From positions 1 through 6,897 of the forward strand of contig JAEWKG010000045.1 of the NCBI GenBank assembly GCA_023386135.1: DNA of 6,897 nt. The letters run 5' to 3'. The notes beneath the pieces are model-generated. The model did no database searches. It saw only the letters and a program-made list of their open reading frames with translations, and was not told the DNA's origin. The translations under genes and the position numbers were made by a program. Positions 1 to 5,998 of the stretch are shown piece by piece (the stretch's first letter is position 1; every line of letters starts with the position of its first letter). The DNA comes from Pseudomonadota bacterium (GTDB lineage Bacteria; Pseudomonadota; Alphaproteobacteria; Sphingomonadales; Sphingomonadaceae).

Positions 1-298
1 GCATCTTGCCGTGTGTGCCATAGGGCTGGCCGAGGGTGAGGTCGGCGGTGTCGGAGAAGTCGGGGCCGACGATGCGCGTCGTCACCACCACCCGCCCAGC
101 CCACACGCAGCGCGCGTTCATCGGGCAGCGGCTGTCCTCGACGAGCTTTTTCGGGGTGACGACCAGGTCGCCTACGCGCACTGGCTGACCGAGCGGGACG
201 GCGTAGCCTTGTGGCTGGGGCGGGGTGCTGTCGGGCGGCGGCACCATCGTGCAGGCACCGAGGAACATGGGGGCGAGCAGGGCGGTCAGGGCTTTCAT
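1..298 (-). CDS. Partial small lipoprotein with a Cys-pair motif, function unknown
   Basis: The reading frame is open from an ATG at 298 to the left edge: 99 residues, with the C-terminus missing. Residues 1-16 form a lipoprotein signal with lipobox LGAC, so Cys16 should be lipidated. Thr at +2 rather than Asp fits outer-membrane sorting by the E. coli Lol rule. A Pro-rich spacer (about 20-30) follows, then a probable beta-rich domain with the motif DSRCPMNARCVWAG at 55-68. Cys58 and Cys64 are likely to pair in the periplasm. Small exported proteins with an SRCP-x3-CVWAG pattern are, as I recall, common hypothetical proteins in sphingomonads and other Gram-negatives; I know no established function. 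No good Shine-Dalgarno precedes the ATG. The gene is divergent from thiE with 61 bases between starts. I am confident that it is coding and an exported lipoprotein, and have no functional call. Confidence 0.75.
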   Translation of the reverse strand, partial: MKALTALLAPMFLGACTMVPPPDSTPPQPQGYAVPLGQPVRVGDLVVTPKKLVEDSRCPMNARCVWAGRVVVTTRIVGPDFSDTADLTLGQPYGTHGKM

Positions 299-325
299 GC
301 CAGCGATAACGCACGAACGCGGCTT

Positions 326-345
326 GCGGCCCGCTGAATGGCCGC
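326..345. promoter_or_regulatory. GC-rich inverted repeat in the divergent lipoprotein/thiE spacer
   Basis: GCGGCC (326-331) and GGCCGC (340-345) form a perfect 6-bp stem around an 8-base loop. The repeat sits in the 61-base spacer between the lipoprotein start (298) and the thiE start (360), 14 bases before thiE. It could be an operator or an mRNA hairpin affecting thiE initiation. There is no run of T after it, so a terminator is unlikely. In DNA this GC-rich, a 6-bp match can arise by chance. Confidence 0.25.
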
Positions 346-359
346 TACCAGTCGCCGCG

Positions 360-1013
360 ATGACAGACTGCCAGCTCTACCTGATCTCCCCGCTCGACGT
401 GGGCGGCGATTTTCCCGCCCGGCTCGAGCGCGCGCTGGCGGCGGGCGAGGTGGCCGCGTTTCAGTTCCGGGTGAAGGGGATCGACCAGCACGAAGCGGCC
501 GCGCTCGCCGCGCCGCTGCAGGCGATCTGCGCCGCCCACGACTGCGCGTTCATCGTCAACGACAGCATCGGGCTCGCCAAGCGGCTGGGCGCGGATGGGG
601 TGCACCTGGGCCAGGGCGACGGCGACGTGCGCGACGCGCGCGAGCAATTGGGGCGCGAGGCGCAGATCGGCGTCACCTGCCATGCCAGCCGTCACCTGGC
701 GCTGGAAGCGGGCGAGGCGGGGGCAGACTACGTCGCGTTCGGCGCGTTCTTTCCAAGCACGACCAAGGCGAGCGAGCATCGGCCCGAGCTGGAATTGCTC
801 GAATGGTGGCAGGCGATGATGGAGCTGCCGTGCGTCGCGATCGGGGGGATCACGCCGGCCAACTGCGGCCCGTTGGTGACCGCGGGTGCGGACTTCCTCG
901 CGGTGTCGGCGGCTGTGTGGATCGGCGACGAGGCGGAGAACGTCCGCGCCTTCCACCGCGCAATCGCGGAGGCTGCTTCCCAAGCCGCGACGGATGTGCA
1001 AACTCCCGAGTAA
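360..1013 (+). CDS. thiE: Thiamine phosphate synthase
   Basis: This cytosolic enzyme joins hydroxymethylpyrimidine diphosphate to thiazole phosphate to make thiamine phosphate. With the ATG at 360 the product is 217 residues, close to the family's usual 210-220, and begins directly at the first TIM-barrel strand (QLYLIS). Visible family motifs, in order, are FQFRVKG (Arg37, Lys39), IVND (Asn67-Asp68), ADGVHLGQGD (78-87), IGVTCHA (103-109), GADYVAFGAFFPSTTK (121-136, the phosphate-binding Ser/Thr/Lys cluster) and AIGGITPAN (160-168), followed by AGADFLAVSAAVW. Earlier in-frame ATGs at 225 and 297 would run into or through the divergent lipoprotein gene and add residues with no family match. 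No clear Shine-Dalgarno precedes 360, and no TPP riboswitch fits in the short leader. The OPT transporter follows after 21 bases. Function is secure; the exact start is less so. Confidence 0.9.
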   Translation: MTDCQLYLISPLDVGGDFPARLERALAAGEVAAFQFRVKGIDQHEAAALAAPLQAICAAHDCAFIVNDSIGLAKRLGADGVHLGQGDGDVRDAREQLGREAQIGVTCHASRHLALEAGEAGADYVAFGAFFPSTTKASEHRPELELLEWWQAMMELPCVAIGGITPANCGPLVTAGADFLAVSAAVWIGDEAENVRAFHRAIAEAASQAATDVQTPE

Positions 1014-1023
1014 CAATCTGACC

Positions 1024-1030
1024 GGGGAGA
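1024..1030 (+). promoter_or_regulatory. Ribosome-binding site of the OPT transporter gene
   Basis: GGGGAGA lies 4 bases before the ATG at 1035 and 7 bases before a second, adjacent ATG at 1038. The spacing slightly favours the second ATG, so the N-terminus may be MATQ rather than MMATQ. Confidence 0.55.
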
Positions 1031-1034
1031 GCGG

Positions 1035-2996
1035 ATGATGGCGACACAGGCAGCAGCGGGGGCGCCCGTGCGCGAGATGACGCTGCGGGCGCTGATCATC
1101 GGCGGGCTGCTGACGGTCGTATTCACCGCCGCCAACGTCTATTTCGGGCTGCGGGTTGGCCTCACCTTCTCGACCGCGATCCCGGCCGCGGTGATCTCGA
1201 TGGCGATCCTGCGCACCATGGGCGGGTCGTCGATGGTCGAAAACAACATCGTCCAGACCATCGGCAGCGCCGCGGGCGCGGTGGCGACGATGGTGTTCGT
1301 GCTGCCCGGCCTGGTCATCGTCGGCTGGTGGACCCGGATTCCCTATTGGGAGACGATGCTGGTCTGCGCGACCGGCGGCGTGCTCGGCGTGATGCTGTCG
1401 GTGCCGATGCGCCGCGCACTGGTGATCGACAGCGACCTGCCATACCCCGAAGGCGTCGCTGGCGCGGAAATCCTGCGGGTCGGCATGGGCGACGCGGAAG
1501 GTGCGCGCGAGAACAAGGCAGGTCTCGCCACGATCATGTGGGGCGCGGCGGCCGGCGCGTTCTTCTATCTCCTCACCGCGATCCGCGTCGCCGCGGCCGA
1601 AGTAGGCAAGAACTTCAAGTTCGCCGGCGGGGTGAGCGGGGTCGGCGGCTCGATGTCGCTCGGCCTTATCGCCATCGGTCACCTCATCGGCCTCACCACC
1701 GGCATCGCTATGCTGGCGGGCGTGATCACCTCGCGCTTCGTGCTCCTGCCGTGGCTGAGCCACGGGGTGCCCGGTCCGATCGACGAGGTCGCGGGTACAA
1801 TCTTCTCCGAGCAAGTGCGCTTCGTCGGCGCGGGGGCGATGGCGATCGCGGCGCTGTGGGCGCTCATCCGCATCATGGGCTCGATCATGCGCGGCCTCGC
1901 CGCTATCGCCGCGACCGCGCGCGCGCGGCGCGAAGGCACAGCGATCGACATCACCGAGCGCGACCTCCCTGGCGCCTGGGTGCTCGGGGTCAGCGCAGCG
2001 ATGTTCGGGCCGATCCTCTACTTGATCTGGCAGTTCGTGCAGGGCGGCCCGCTGGCAAGCTCGATCGGCGCGGTGTTCGCGCTGGCGGTGGTGTTCATCG
2101 CGGTGGTTGGCATTTTCACCGCGGTGGTCACCGGATACATGGCCGGCCTCGTCGGCACCTCGAACAGCCCGGTGTCGGGGGTCGGCATTCTCTCGGTGCT
2201 GATCGCCTCGGTGATCGTCGCGGCGATCTTCGGCGCGGGTGGTACGCCCGAGAACGCCAAGGCGCTGGTCGCCTTCACCCTGTTCGTGGTGAGCTTCGTG
2301 TTCGGCATCGCCATCGTCGCCAACGACAACCTACAAGACCTGAAGACCGGTCAGCTCGTCGGCTCCACCCCGTGGAAGCAGCAGGTCGCGCTGATCGTCG
2401 GCGTGCTTGCGGGTTCGCTCGTCCTCCCGCCGGTGCTCCAGCTCCTCGCCGACAGCTTCGGCTTCCTCGGCGCGCCGGGCGCCGGGCCTAACGCGCTCGC
2501 CGCGCCGCAGGCCTCGCTGTTCGCGGCGATCGCTCAGGGCGTGCTTGGCGGCTCGCTACGGTGGGACCTCATTGGCATCGGCGCCGGCATCGGGGTGGTA
2601 ATCGTCATCATCGACGAGGTGCTGCGCGCGCGCGGCAAGGGCGCGTTCCCGCCGCTCGCGGTGGGGATGGGCATCTACCTGCCGGTCAGCCTGGTGCTCC
2701 CCACGGTGCTCGGAACGGTCATCGGGCACGTCTGGAACAAGATGGCGCTCACCACCCAGCGGCCCGAATTCACTGAGCGGCTTGGGGTCCTGCTGGCGAC
2801 CGGGCTGGTGGTCGGCGACAGCATTGCCGGGCTGATCTACGCCGGCGCGGTCGGCGCGCTGGGCGATCCGGAGCGGCTTTCGGTGGTCGCCGAAGGCTTC
2901 GCGCCGGTCGCCGCTTGGATCGCGGTCGTCGCCTTCATCGCGCTGCTGGTGGCGGTCTATGCACGGACCAAGGCGGCTGCGCTGCGGCCCGACTGA
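1035..2996 (+). CDS. OPT-family (oligopeptide transporter family) membrane protein
   Basis: This is a 653-residue, very hydrophobic inner-membrane protein, a normal length for bacterial OPT members. Family stretches visible are EMTLRALIIGGLL (14-26), ANVYFGLRVGLTFSTAIPAA (33-52), SMVENNIVQTIGSAAG (66-81), DLPYPEGVAGAEILRVG (134-150), VTGYMAGLVGTSNSPVSGVG (365-384), NDNLQDLKTGQLVGSTPWKQ (430-449) and MGIYLPVSLVLPTVLGTVIG (545-564). Clear membrane segments include about 18-38, 80-98, 107-122, 166-184, 207-232, 264-283, 314-336, 343-365, 382-400, 410-428, 451-470, 511-528, 541-564 and 625-643. A charged cytosolic-looking loop at 293-312 holds several Arg residues. Characterised OPT proteins move oligopeptides, glutathione or metal-siderophore chelates; the substrate here cannot be read from sequence. 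Co-transcription with thiE is likely, with 21 bases between them and no terminator. No hairpin with a T-tail follows the stop. Confidence 0.9.
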   Translation: MMATQAAAGAPVREMTLRALIIGGLLTVVFTAANVYFGLRVGLTFSTAIPAAVISMAILRTMGGSSMVENNIVQTIGSAAGAVATMVFVLPGLVIVGWWTRIPYWETMLVCATGGVLGVMLSVPMRRALVIDSDLPYPEGVAGAEILRVGMGDAEGARENKAGLATIMWGAAAGAFFYLLTAIRVAAAEVGKNFKFAGGVSGVGGSMSLGLIAIGHLIGLTTGIAMLAGVITSRFVLLPWLSHGVPGPIDEVAGTIFSEQVRFVGAGAMAIAALWALIRIMGSIMRGLAAIAATARARREGTAIDITERDLPGAWVLGVSAAMFGPILYLIWQFVQGGPLASSIGAVFALAVVFIAVVGIFTAVVTGYMAGLVGTSNSPVSGVGILSVLIASVIVAAIFGAGGTPENAKALVAFTLFVVSFVFGIAIVANDNLQDLKTGQLVGSTPWKQQVALIVGVLAGSLVLPPVLQLLADSFGFLGAPGAGPNALAAPQASLFAAIAQGVLGGSLRWDLIGIGAGIGVVIVIIDEVLRARGKGAFPPLAVGMGIYLPVSLVLPTVLGTVIGHVWNKMALTTQRPEFTERLGVLLATGLVVGDSIAGLIYAGAVGALGDPERLSVVAEGFAPVAAWIAVVAFIALLVAVYARTKAAALRPD

Positions 2997-3024
2997 CCGC
3001 ACGGATACAAACACAGGATAAGGT

Positions 3025-3072
3025 GTTGTCCTTGGCGAAGGGGCGGGTCGCGTCCCGATGCTTGAGGACAAT
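3025..3072 (+). promoter_or_regulatory. Possible 5'-leader stem enclosing the L,D-transpeptidase ribosome-binding site
   Basis: TTGTCCT (3026-3032) is exactly complementary to AGGACAA (3065-3071), and a flanking G-U pair (3025/3072) could extend the stem to 8 pairs. The 32-base loop contains a smaller inverted repeat, CGGG (3044-3047) and CCCG (3054-3057). The 3' arm includes most of the GAGGA ribosome-binding site (3064-3068), which sits 6 bases before the ATG at 3075. If it folds, the stem would hide that site. This is seen in sequence only; its stability and function are inference, and the transcript start is unknown. Confidence 0.3.
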
Positions 3073-3074
3073 CC

Positions 3075-4301
3075 ATGCGTTCAGCCTTCGTCGCCGCCTC
3101 CCTGCTCGCGCTCGCCGCGTGCGGGCTCAAGGGAACCGATACCAACAAGGATGACGGGTCCGCCGCGGACCGCGAGGCAAACGCCACCACCAGGAACCTC
3201 GCCGACACGATGGCCTCGCACGACAGTGGCGACACCGCGAGCGACGTGCCCAACATCCCCGACCCCGAAGCGCGCCCGGTGATGCAGGCGCAGGTCGTGC
3301 TCGACCGGGTCGGGTTCGGTCCCGGGGTGATCGACGGCAAGATGGGGCTGTCGACCAAGAACGCGCTGCACGGTTTCCAGGAGGCGAACGGACTCAGCGT
3401 AACGGGCGAGATCGACGCGGCGACCAAGGCCAAGCTCGGCCAGTGGCAGTCGATCCCCGCGACCCGCGTGGTGCGCATTCCCGCCGACTGGGGCAGCGAG
3501 CAGTATATGCGCACGCCGAAGGAACCGGCGGACCAGGCCAAGCTGCAGGAGCTCGGCTACCAGAGCCTCGACGAACGGCTGGCGGAGCGCTTCCACACCA
3601 CGGTCGACGTGCTGAAGATGCTCAATCCCGACGGAAGGCCGGCGGGGATGAAGGACGGCATGGACGCCGGCGCCAGCCCGTCGCCGACCGCCAGCGCGAC
3701 GCCGACGCCGTCCCCTTCGGCCAGCGCGTCAGGCCAGCCGGATACATCGCCGCTGCCCTCGACCTTCATGGCGGGACAATTGGTGCGCGTGCCCAACATC
3801 GGCGGCGACCGCATTGCGCCGGGCTCGGTCGACGATAGCACCTGGCAAGTGACTCTGCAGAGCCTCGGGATTGGCACCGACTATCCCAAGGCCGACAAGG
3901 TCGTCGTCAGCAAAGGCGGCGGCACGCTCAAAGCCTACGACGCCGGCGGCAAGCTGGTGGCGGAATTCACCGTGACATCGGGCTCCAGCCACGATCCGCT
4001 GCCGATCGGCACCTGGAAGGTCAACGGCATCAGCCGGAACCCGCCGTTCCACTACAACCCCGACCTGTTCTGGGATGCCAAGGCGACCGACGAGAAGGCG
4101 ACGCTGCCTCCGGGCCCGAACGGACCGGTCGGGGTGGTGTGGATCGACCTCAACAAGGAACACTACGGCATCCACGGCACCCCCGAGCCGCAGACCATCG
4201 GCCGGACCGAATCGCACGGCTGCGTGCGCCTGACCAACTGGGACGCGGCGCGGCTGGCCCAGATGGTCAGCCCGGGCACCAAGGTCGTATTCGAGAAATG
4301 A
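3075..4301 (+). CDS. Lipoprotein L,D-transpeptidase (PG-binding, LysM-like, YkuD domains)
   Basis: L,D-transpeptidases of the YkuD fold form 3-3 peptidoglycan cross-links or attach proteins to peptidoglycan. The 408-residue product opens with a lipoprotein signal (lipobox LAAC, Cys16, Gly at +2, consistent with outer-membrane sorting). A PG_binding_1-like domain follows at about 68-124 (AQVVLDRVGFGPGVIDGKMG, then FQEANGLSVTGEID). A LysM-like segment begins at about 162 (YQSLDERLAERFHTTVDVLKMLNP), and its closing element (AGQLVRVPN, 233-241) comes after a Ser/Pro/Thr/Ala-rich insert at 198-229. The YkuD domain covers about 274-407, with His367 and the catalytic signature SHGCVRLTN (nucleophile Cys383), all key residues intact. 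GAGGA at 3064-3068 supports the ATG at 3075. An M23 peptidase gene follows after 7 bases. The family call is secure. Whether it is a cross-linker or has another L,D-transpeptidase activity is not decided by sequence. Confidence 0.93.
   Translation: MRSAFVAASLLALAACGLKGTDTNKDDGSAADREANATTRNLADTMASHDSGDTASDVPNIPDPEARPVMQAQVVLDRVGFGPGVIDGKMGLSTKNALHGFQEANGLSVTGEIDAATKAKLGQWQSIPATRVVRIPADWGSEQYMRTPKEPADQAKLQELGYQSLDERLAERFHTTVDVLKMLNPDGRPAGMKDGMDAGASPSPTASATPTPSPSASASGQPDTSPLPSTFMAGQLVRVPNIGGDRIAPGSVDDSTWQVTLQSLGIGTDYPKADKVVVSKGGGTLKAYDAGGKLVAEFTVTSGSSHDPLPIGTWKVNGISRNPPFHYNPDLFWDAKATDEKATLPPGPNGPVGVVWIDLNKEHYGIHGTPEPQTIGRTESHGCVRLTNWDAARLAQMVSPGTKVVFEK
3675..3731 (+). repeat. Low-complexity Ser/Pro/Thr/Ala-coding tract inside the L,D-transpeptidase gene
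   Basis: Codons 201-219 read as a degenerate SP/TP/SA repeat (SPSPTASATPTPSPSASAS), with the nonamer GCCAGCGCG occurring twice. The tract encodes a flexible, probably disordered periplasmic linker. Such tracts change length easily by slippage, so length may vary between strains. Confidence 0.6.
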
Positions 4302-4308
4302 CGGCCTA

Positions 4309-4929
4309 ATGCGCGCGCTCGACCGCCTGGCGACGATCGTGGTCACCGCGACGCTGACTTCGGCGGTGTGGATCGTCGCGGGCGGGACGATCATGCAGCA
4401 CGCGGGCGTCGCGAGCGGGTTCGCGGGTAAGCCGGTCACTGCCCCAGCAGCTCCGACGCCCGCTCCGCCACCGCCCGTACATCCGCTCGCGGAAGTGAAG
4501 CTGGTCATCCCGGTGCAGGGCAAGCTTCCGCGCGACCTAACCGACACCTTCTCCGCCGCGCGTGCGGGCGGCGCGCGCATTCACGATGCGATCGACATCA
4601 TGGCCGCCGAGGGCACCCCGGTGATCGCCGCCGCGCCGGGCAAGGTGGAGAAGCTGTTCCTGTCGAAGCCGGGTGGAATGACGATCTACGTCCGCTCCCC
4701 AGACGGCCGAATGATCTACTACTATGCGCACTTGCGCGACTACGCGCCGGGGCTGGCGGAAGGGCAGCAGGTGGCCGCCGGACAGCGCCTCGGCAGCGTC
4801 GGGCACACCGGCAACGCCAGCCCCGACGGGCCGCACCTTCACTTTGCGCTGATGCAGACCACGCCGGAGGCGAAGTGGTATCAGCCGACGGTGGCGGTCA
4901 ACCCCTATCCGCTACTGGTCGGACGTTAA
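4309..4929 (+). CDS. Membrane-anchored M23/LytM-family zinc peptidase
   Basis: M23 peptidases are zinc endopeptidases that cut peptidoglycan peptide cross-bridges; many Gram-negative members do this in division or envelope remodelling. The 206-residue product has one N-terminal membrane segment (about 8-29), with positive charges before it that place the rest in the periplasm. An Ala/Pro-rich linker (about 41-60) follows, then a C-terminal M23 domain (about 66-203). Ligand and catalytic residues are present: His92 and Asp96 (in IHDAID, where the usual HxGxD glycine is Ala), His141 (YYAHL), and His176 and His178 (PHLHF). The complete set argues for an active enzyme rather than a degenerate LytM regulator. 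The gene starts 7 bases after the L,D-transpeptidase stop with only a weak GAGAAA upstream, so translation is probably coupled. Its stop overlaps that of the convergent gene. Confidence 0.9.
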   Translation: MRALDRLATIVVTATLTSAVWIVAGGTIMQHAGVASGFAGKPVTAPAAPTPAPPPPVHPLAEVKLVIPVQGKLPRDLTDTFSAARAGGARIHDAIDIMAAEGTPVIAAAPGKVEKLFLSKPGGMTIYVRSPDGRMIYYYAHLRDYAPGLAEGQQVAAGQRLGSVGHTGNASPDGPHLHFALMQTTPEAKWYQPTVAVNPYPLLVGR

Positions 4930-5288
4930 CGCTCGGGACCGGTGCGCACGCAGCGCATCCTGGCGAATTCGCCTTCGAGGTTGGTGCGCTGAAGCGCCTT
5001 CGGGCTGACCCGCTCGAACCGCGCGCCGCGCATCGGGCCGCGGGTAAAGACCACCTCGTCACCCCGCAGCAGGTAGGTGCCCTTGCCGGTCGCTGCCCGG
5101 TAGCTGGAACCGTTGGTCACGTCGAACCACGCCTTGTCGATCGGGCGCGAGGCGGGCCCGGCGGCGTCGCCGGGGAGTTCGCACAGGTAGCGGCCCAGTA
5201 GCAAGGTGCCGATCGGGCCATCGGCCTGCGCTCCGCTCGCCAGGATGGCTGCGGCCAGTGCGACGACGGTGGATACGATGCGGGTCAT
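4926..5288 (-). CDS. Small exported protein of unknown function
   Basis: The 120-residue product starts with a Sec signal peptide (positive MTR, hydrophobic 4-19, likely cut after AQA at 20-22) and should be periplasmic. The mature part is about 98 residues, with one Cys near each end (Cys36 in RYLCELPG, Cys113 in RMRCVR) that probably form a disulfide. Between them are FDVTNGSSY (55-63), GKGTYLLRGDEVVFTRGPMRG (68-88) and a basic tail, which look like beta strands. I recall similar hypothetical proteins near efp in sphingomonads but know no function. An ATG at 5306 would add six residues (MVIRPT) and is a fair alternative; neither start has a good Shine-Dalgarno. The frame stays open further upstream to 5522, but that would overlap efp and is not credible. 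The gene converges on the M23 gene and diverges from efp. Confidence 0.7.
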   Translation of the reverse strand: MTRIVSTVVALAAAILASGAQADGPIGTLLLGRYLCELPGDAAGPASRPIDKAWFDVTNGSSYRAATGKGTYLLRGDEVVFTRGPMRGARFERVSPKALQRTNLEGEFARMRCVRTGPER

Positions 5289-5331
5289 AGTCGGGCGAAT
5301 TACCATGCGCGCCCCAGTGCCACCACCCACC

Positions 5332-5360
5332 TTGCCGCCGCGTGACCGAGCCGCTAAGGC
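5332..5360 (+). promoter_or_regulatory. Candidate housekeeping promoter for efp
   Basis: TTGCCGC (5332-5338) and GCTAAGGC (5353-5360), 14 bases apart, resemble the alphaproteobacterial vegetative pattern TTGACGS and GCTANAWC described in Caulobacter, with one and two mismatches. It lies in the 136-base spacer between the exported protein and efp, 64 bases before the efp start. This is a pattern match by eye in GC-rich DNA and is tentative. Confidence 0.3.
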
Positions 5361-5424
5361 GCCCCGCGCATCGCCGCCCGCCGATCCGAGCGAGGCCGGC
5401 ATCCTCAAGAAGGCTCTTTGACCC

Positions 5425-5988
5425 ATGAAAATCTCCGGCGTGGACATCCGTCCCGGTAACATCCTCGAATACGAAGGCGGGATCTGGAAGGTGGCCAAGA
5501 TCCAGCACACCCAGCCGGGCAAGGGCGGTGCCTACATGCAGGTCGAGATGAAGAACCTGCAGGACGGCCGCAAGACCAACGTCCGCTTCCGCAGCGCCGA
5601 CACCATCGAGCGCGTGCGGCTGGACCAGAAGGGCTACCAGTACCTCTACGCCGACGGCGACCAGCTCGTATTCATGGACAAGGACACCTACGACCAGATC
5701 AGCCTGCCGGCCGACCTCGTCGGTGAAGCCGCCGCGTTCCTGCAGGACGGGATGGAAGTCGACCTCGAGCTGTGGGACGAGAAGCCGATCTCGGTCGCGC
5801 TGCCGTCGCAGATCGAAGCCACCATCGTCGAGGCCGACGCAGTGGTGAAGGGGCAGACCGCCTCGTCGAGCTACAAGCCCGCGACCCTCGACAACGGCGT
5901 GCGCGTGATGGTGCCGCCCCACATCGCCAGCGGCACCCGCATCGTGGTCGACGTGTACGAGCGGACCTACGTCGGCAAGGCCGGCTGA
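5425..5988 (+). CDS. efp: Elongation factor P
   Basis: EF-P enters the ribosome between the P and E sites and relieves stalling at consecutive prolines. The 187 residues match the family length and its three-domain layout: an N-terminal KOW-like domain (1-62), a central OB domain (about 66-126) and a C-terminal OB domain (about 129-185). The modification loop reads QPGKGG, with Lys33 at the position equivalent to the lysylated Lys34 of E. coli, so this is a lysine-type EF-P, not the rhamnosylated arginine type. KTNVRFRSADTIERVRL (54-70) and the C-terminal RIVVDVYERTYVGKAG are typical. AAGAAGG at 5407-5413 precedes the ATG by 11 bases, a little long. An IMPase gene follows after 10 bases, suggesting an operon. 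No modification enzyme (EpmA, EpmB, YmfI) is in the window. Confidence 0.97.
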   Translation: MKISGVDIRPGNILEYEGGIWKVAKIQHTQPGKGGAYMQVEMKNLQDGRKTNVRFRSADTIERVRLDQKGYQYLYADGDQLVFMDKDTYDQISLPADLVGEAAAFLQDGMEVDLELWDEKPISVALPSQIEATIVEADAVVKGQTASSSYKPATLDNGVRVMVPPHIASGTRIVVDVYERTYVGKAG

Positions 5989-5990
5989 GG
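5987..5990 (+). promoter_or_regulatory. Ribosome-binding site of the IMPase gene overlapping the efp stop
   Basis: GAGG at 5987-5990 shares two bases with the efp stop TGA (5986-5988) and lies 8 bases before the ATG at 5999. This fixes the start and implies translational coupling with efp. Confidence 0.6.
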
Positions 5991-5998
5991 CACATATC

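Noticed and set aside
225..359. N-terminal extension of ThiE from the ATG at 225 or 297
   Set aside because: It overlaps the divergent lipoprotein gene, adds residues unlike the family, and 217 residues from 360 already make a full-length ThiE.
377..390. ACCTGATC near the start of thiE, resembling part of the TPP riboswitch consensus
   Set aside because: It lies inside the coding sequence (codons for LYLIS), and the partner CTGAGA and other conserved segments are absent.
345..1814. A 489-codon open frame on the minus strand across thiE and the OPT gene
   Set aside because: It is antisense to two clear family members and reads as Arg/His/Asp/Gly-rich low-complexity protein, the usual shadow in GC-rich DNA with few stops.
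3030..3041. CCTT-GGCG-AAGG small hairpin after the OPT gene as a terminator
   Set aside because: It has only four pairs and no T-tract, and it competes with the longer inverted repeat over the ribosome-binding site.
4962..4973. 12-base perfect palindrome GGCGAATTCGCC
   Set aside because: It lies within the coding sequence of the exported protein (GEFA codons), with no second copy as an array and no regulatory position.
5289..5522. Upstream extension of the minus-strand exported protein to 198 residues
   Set aside because: It would place the start inside efp and bury the signal peptide in mid-protein.
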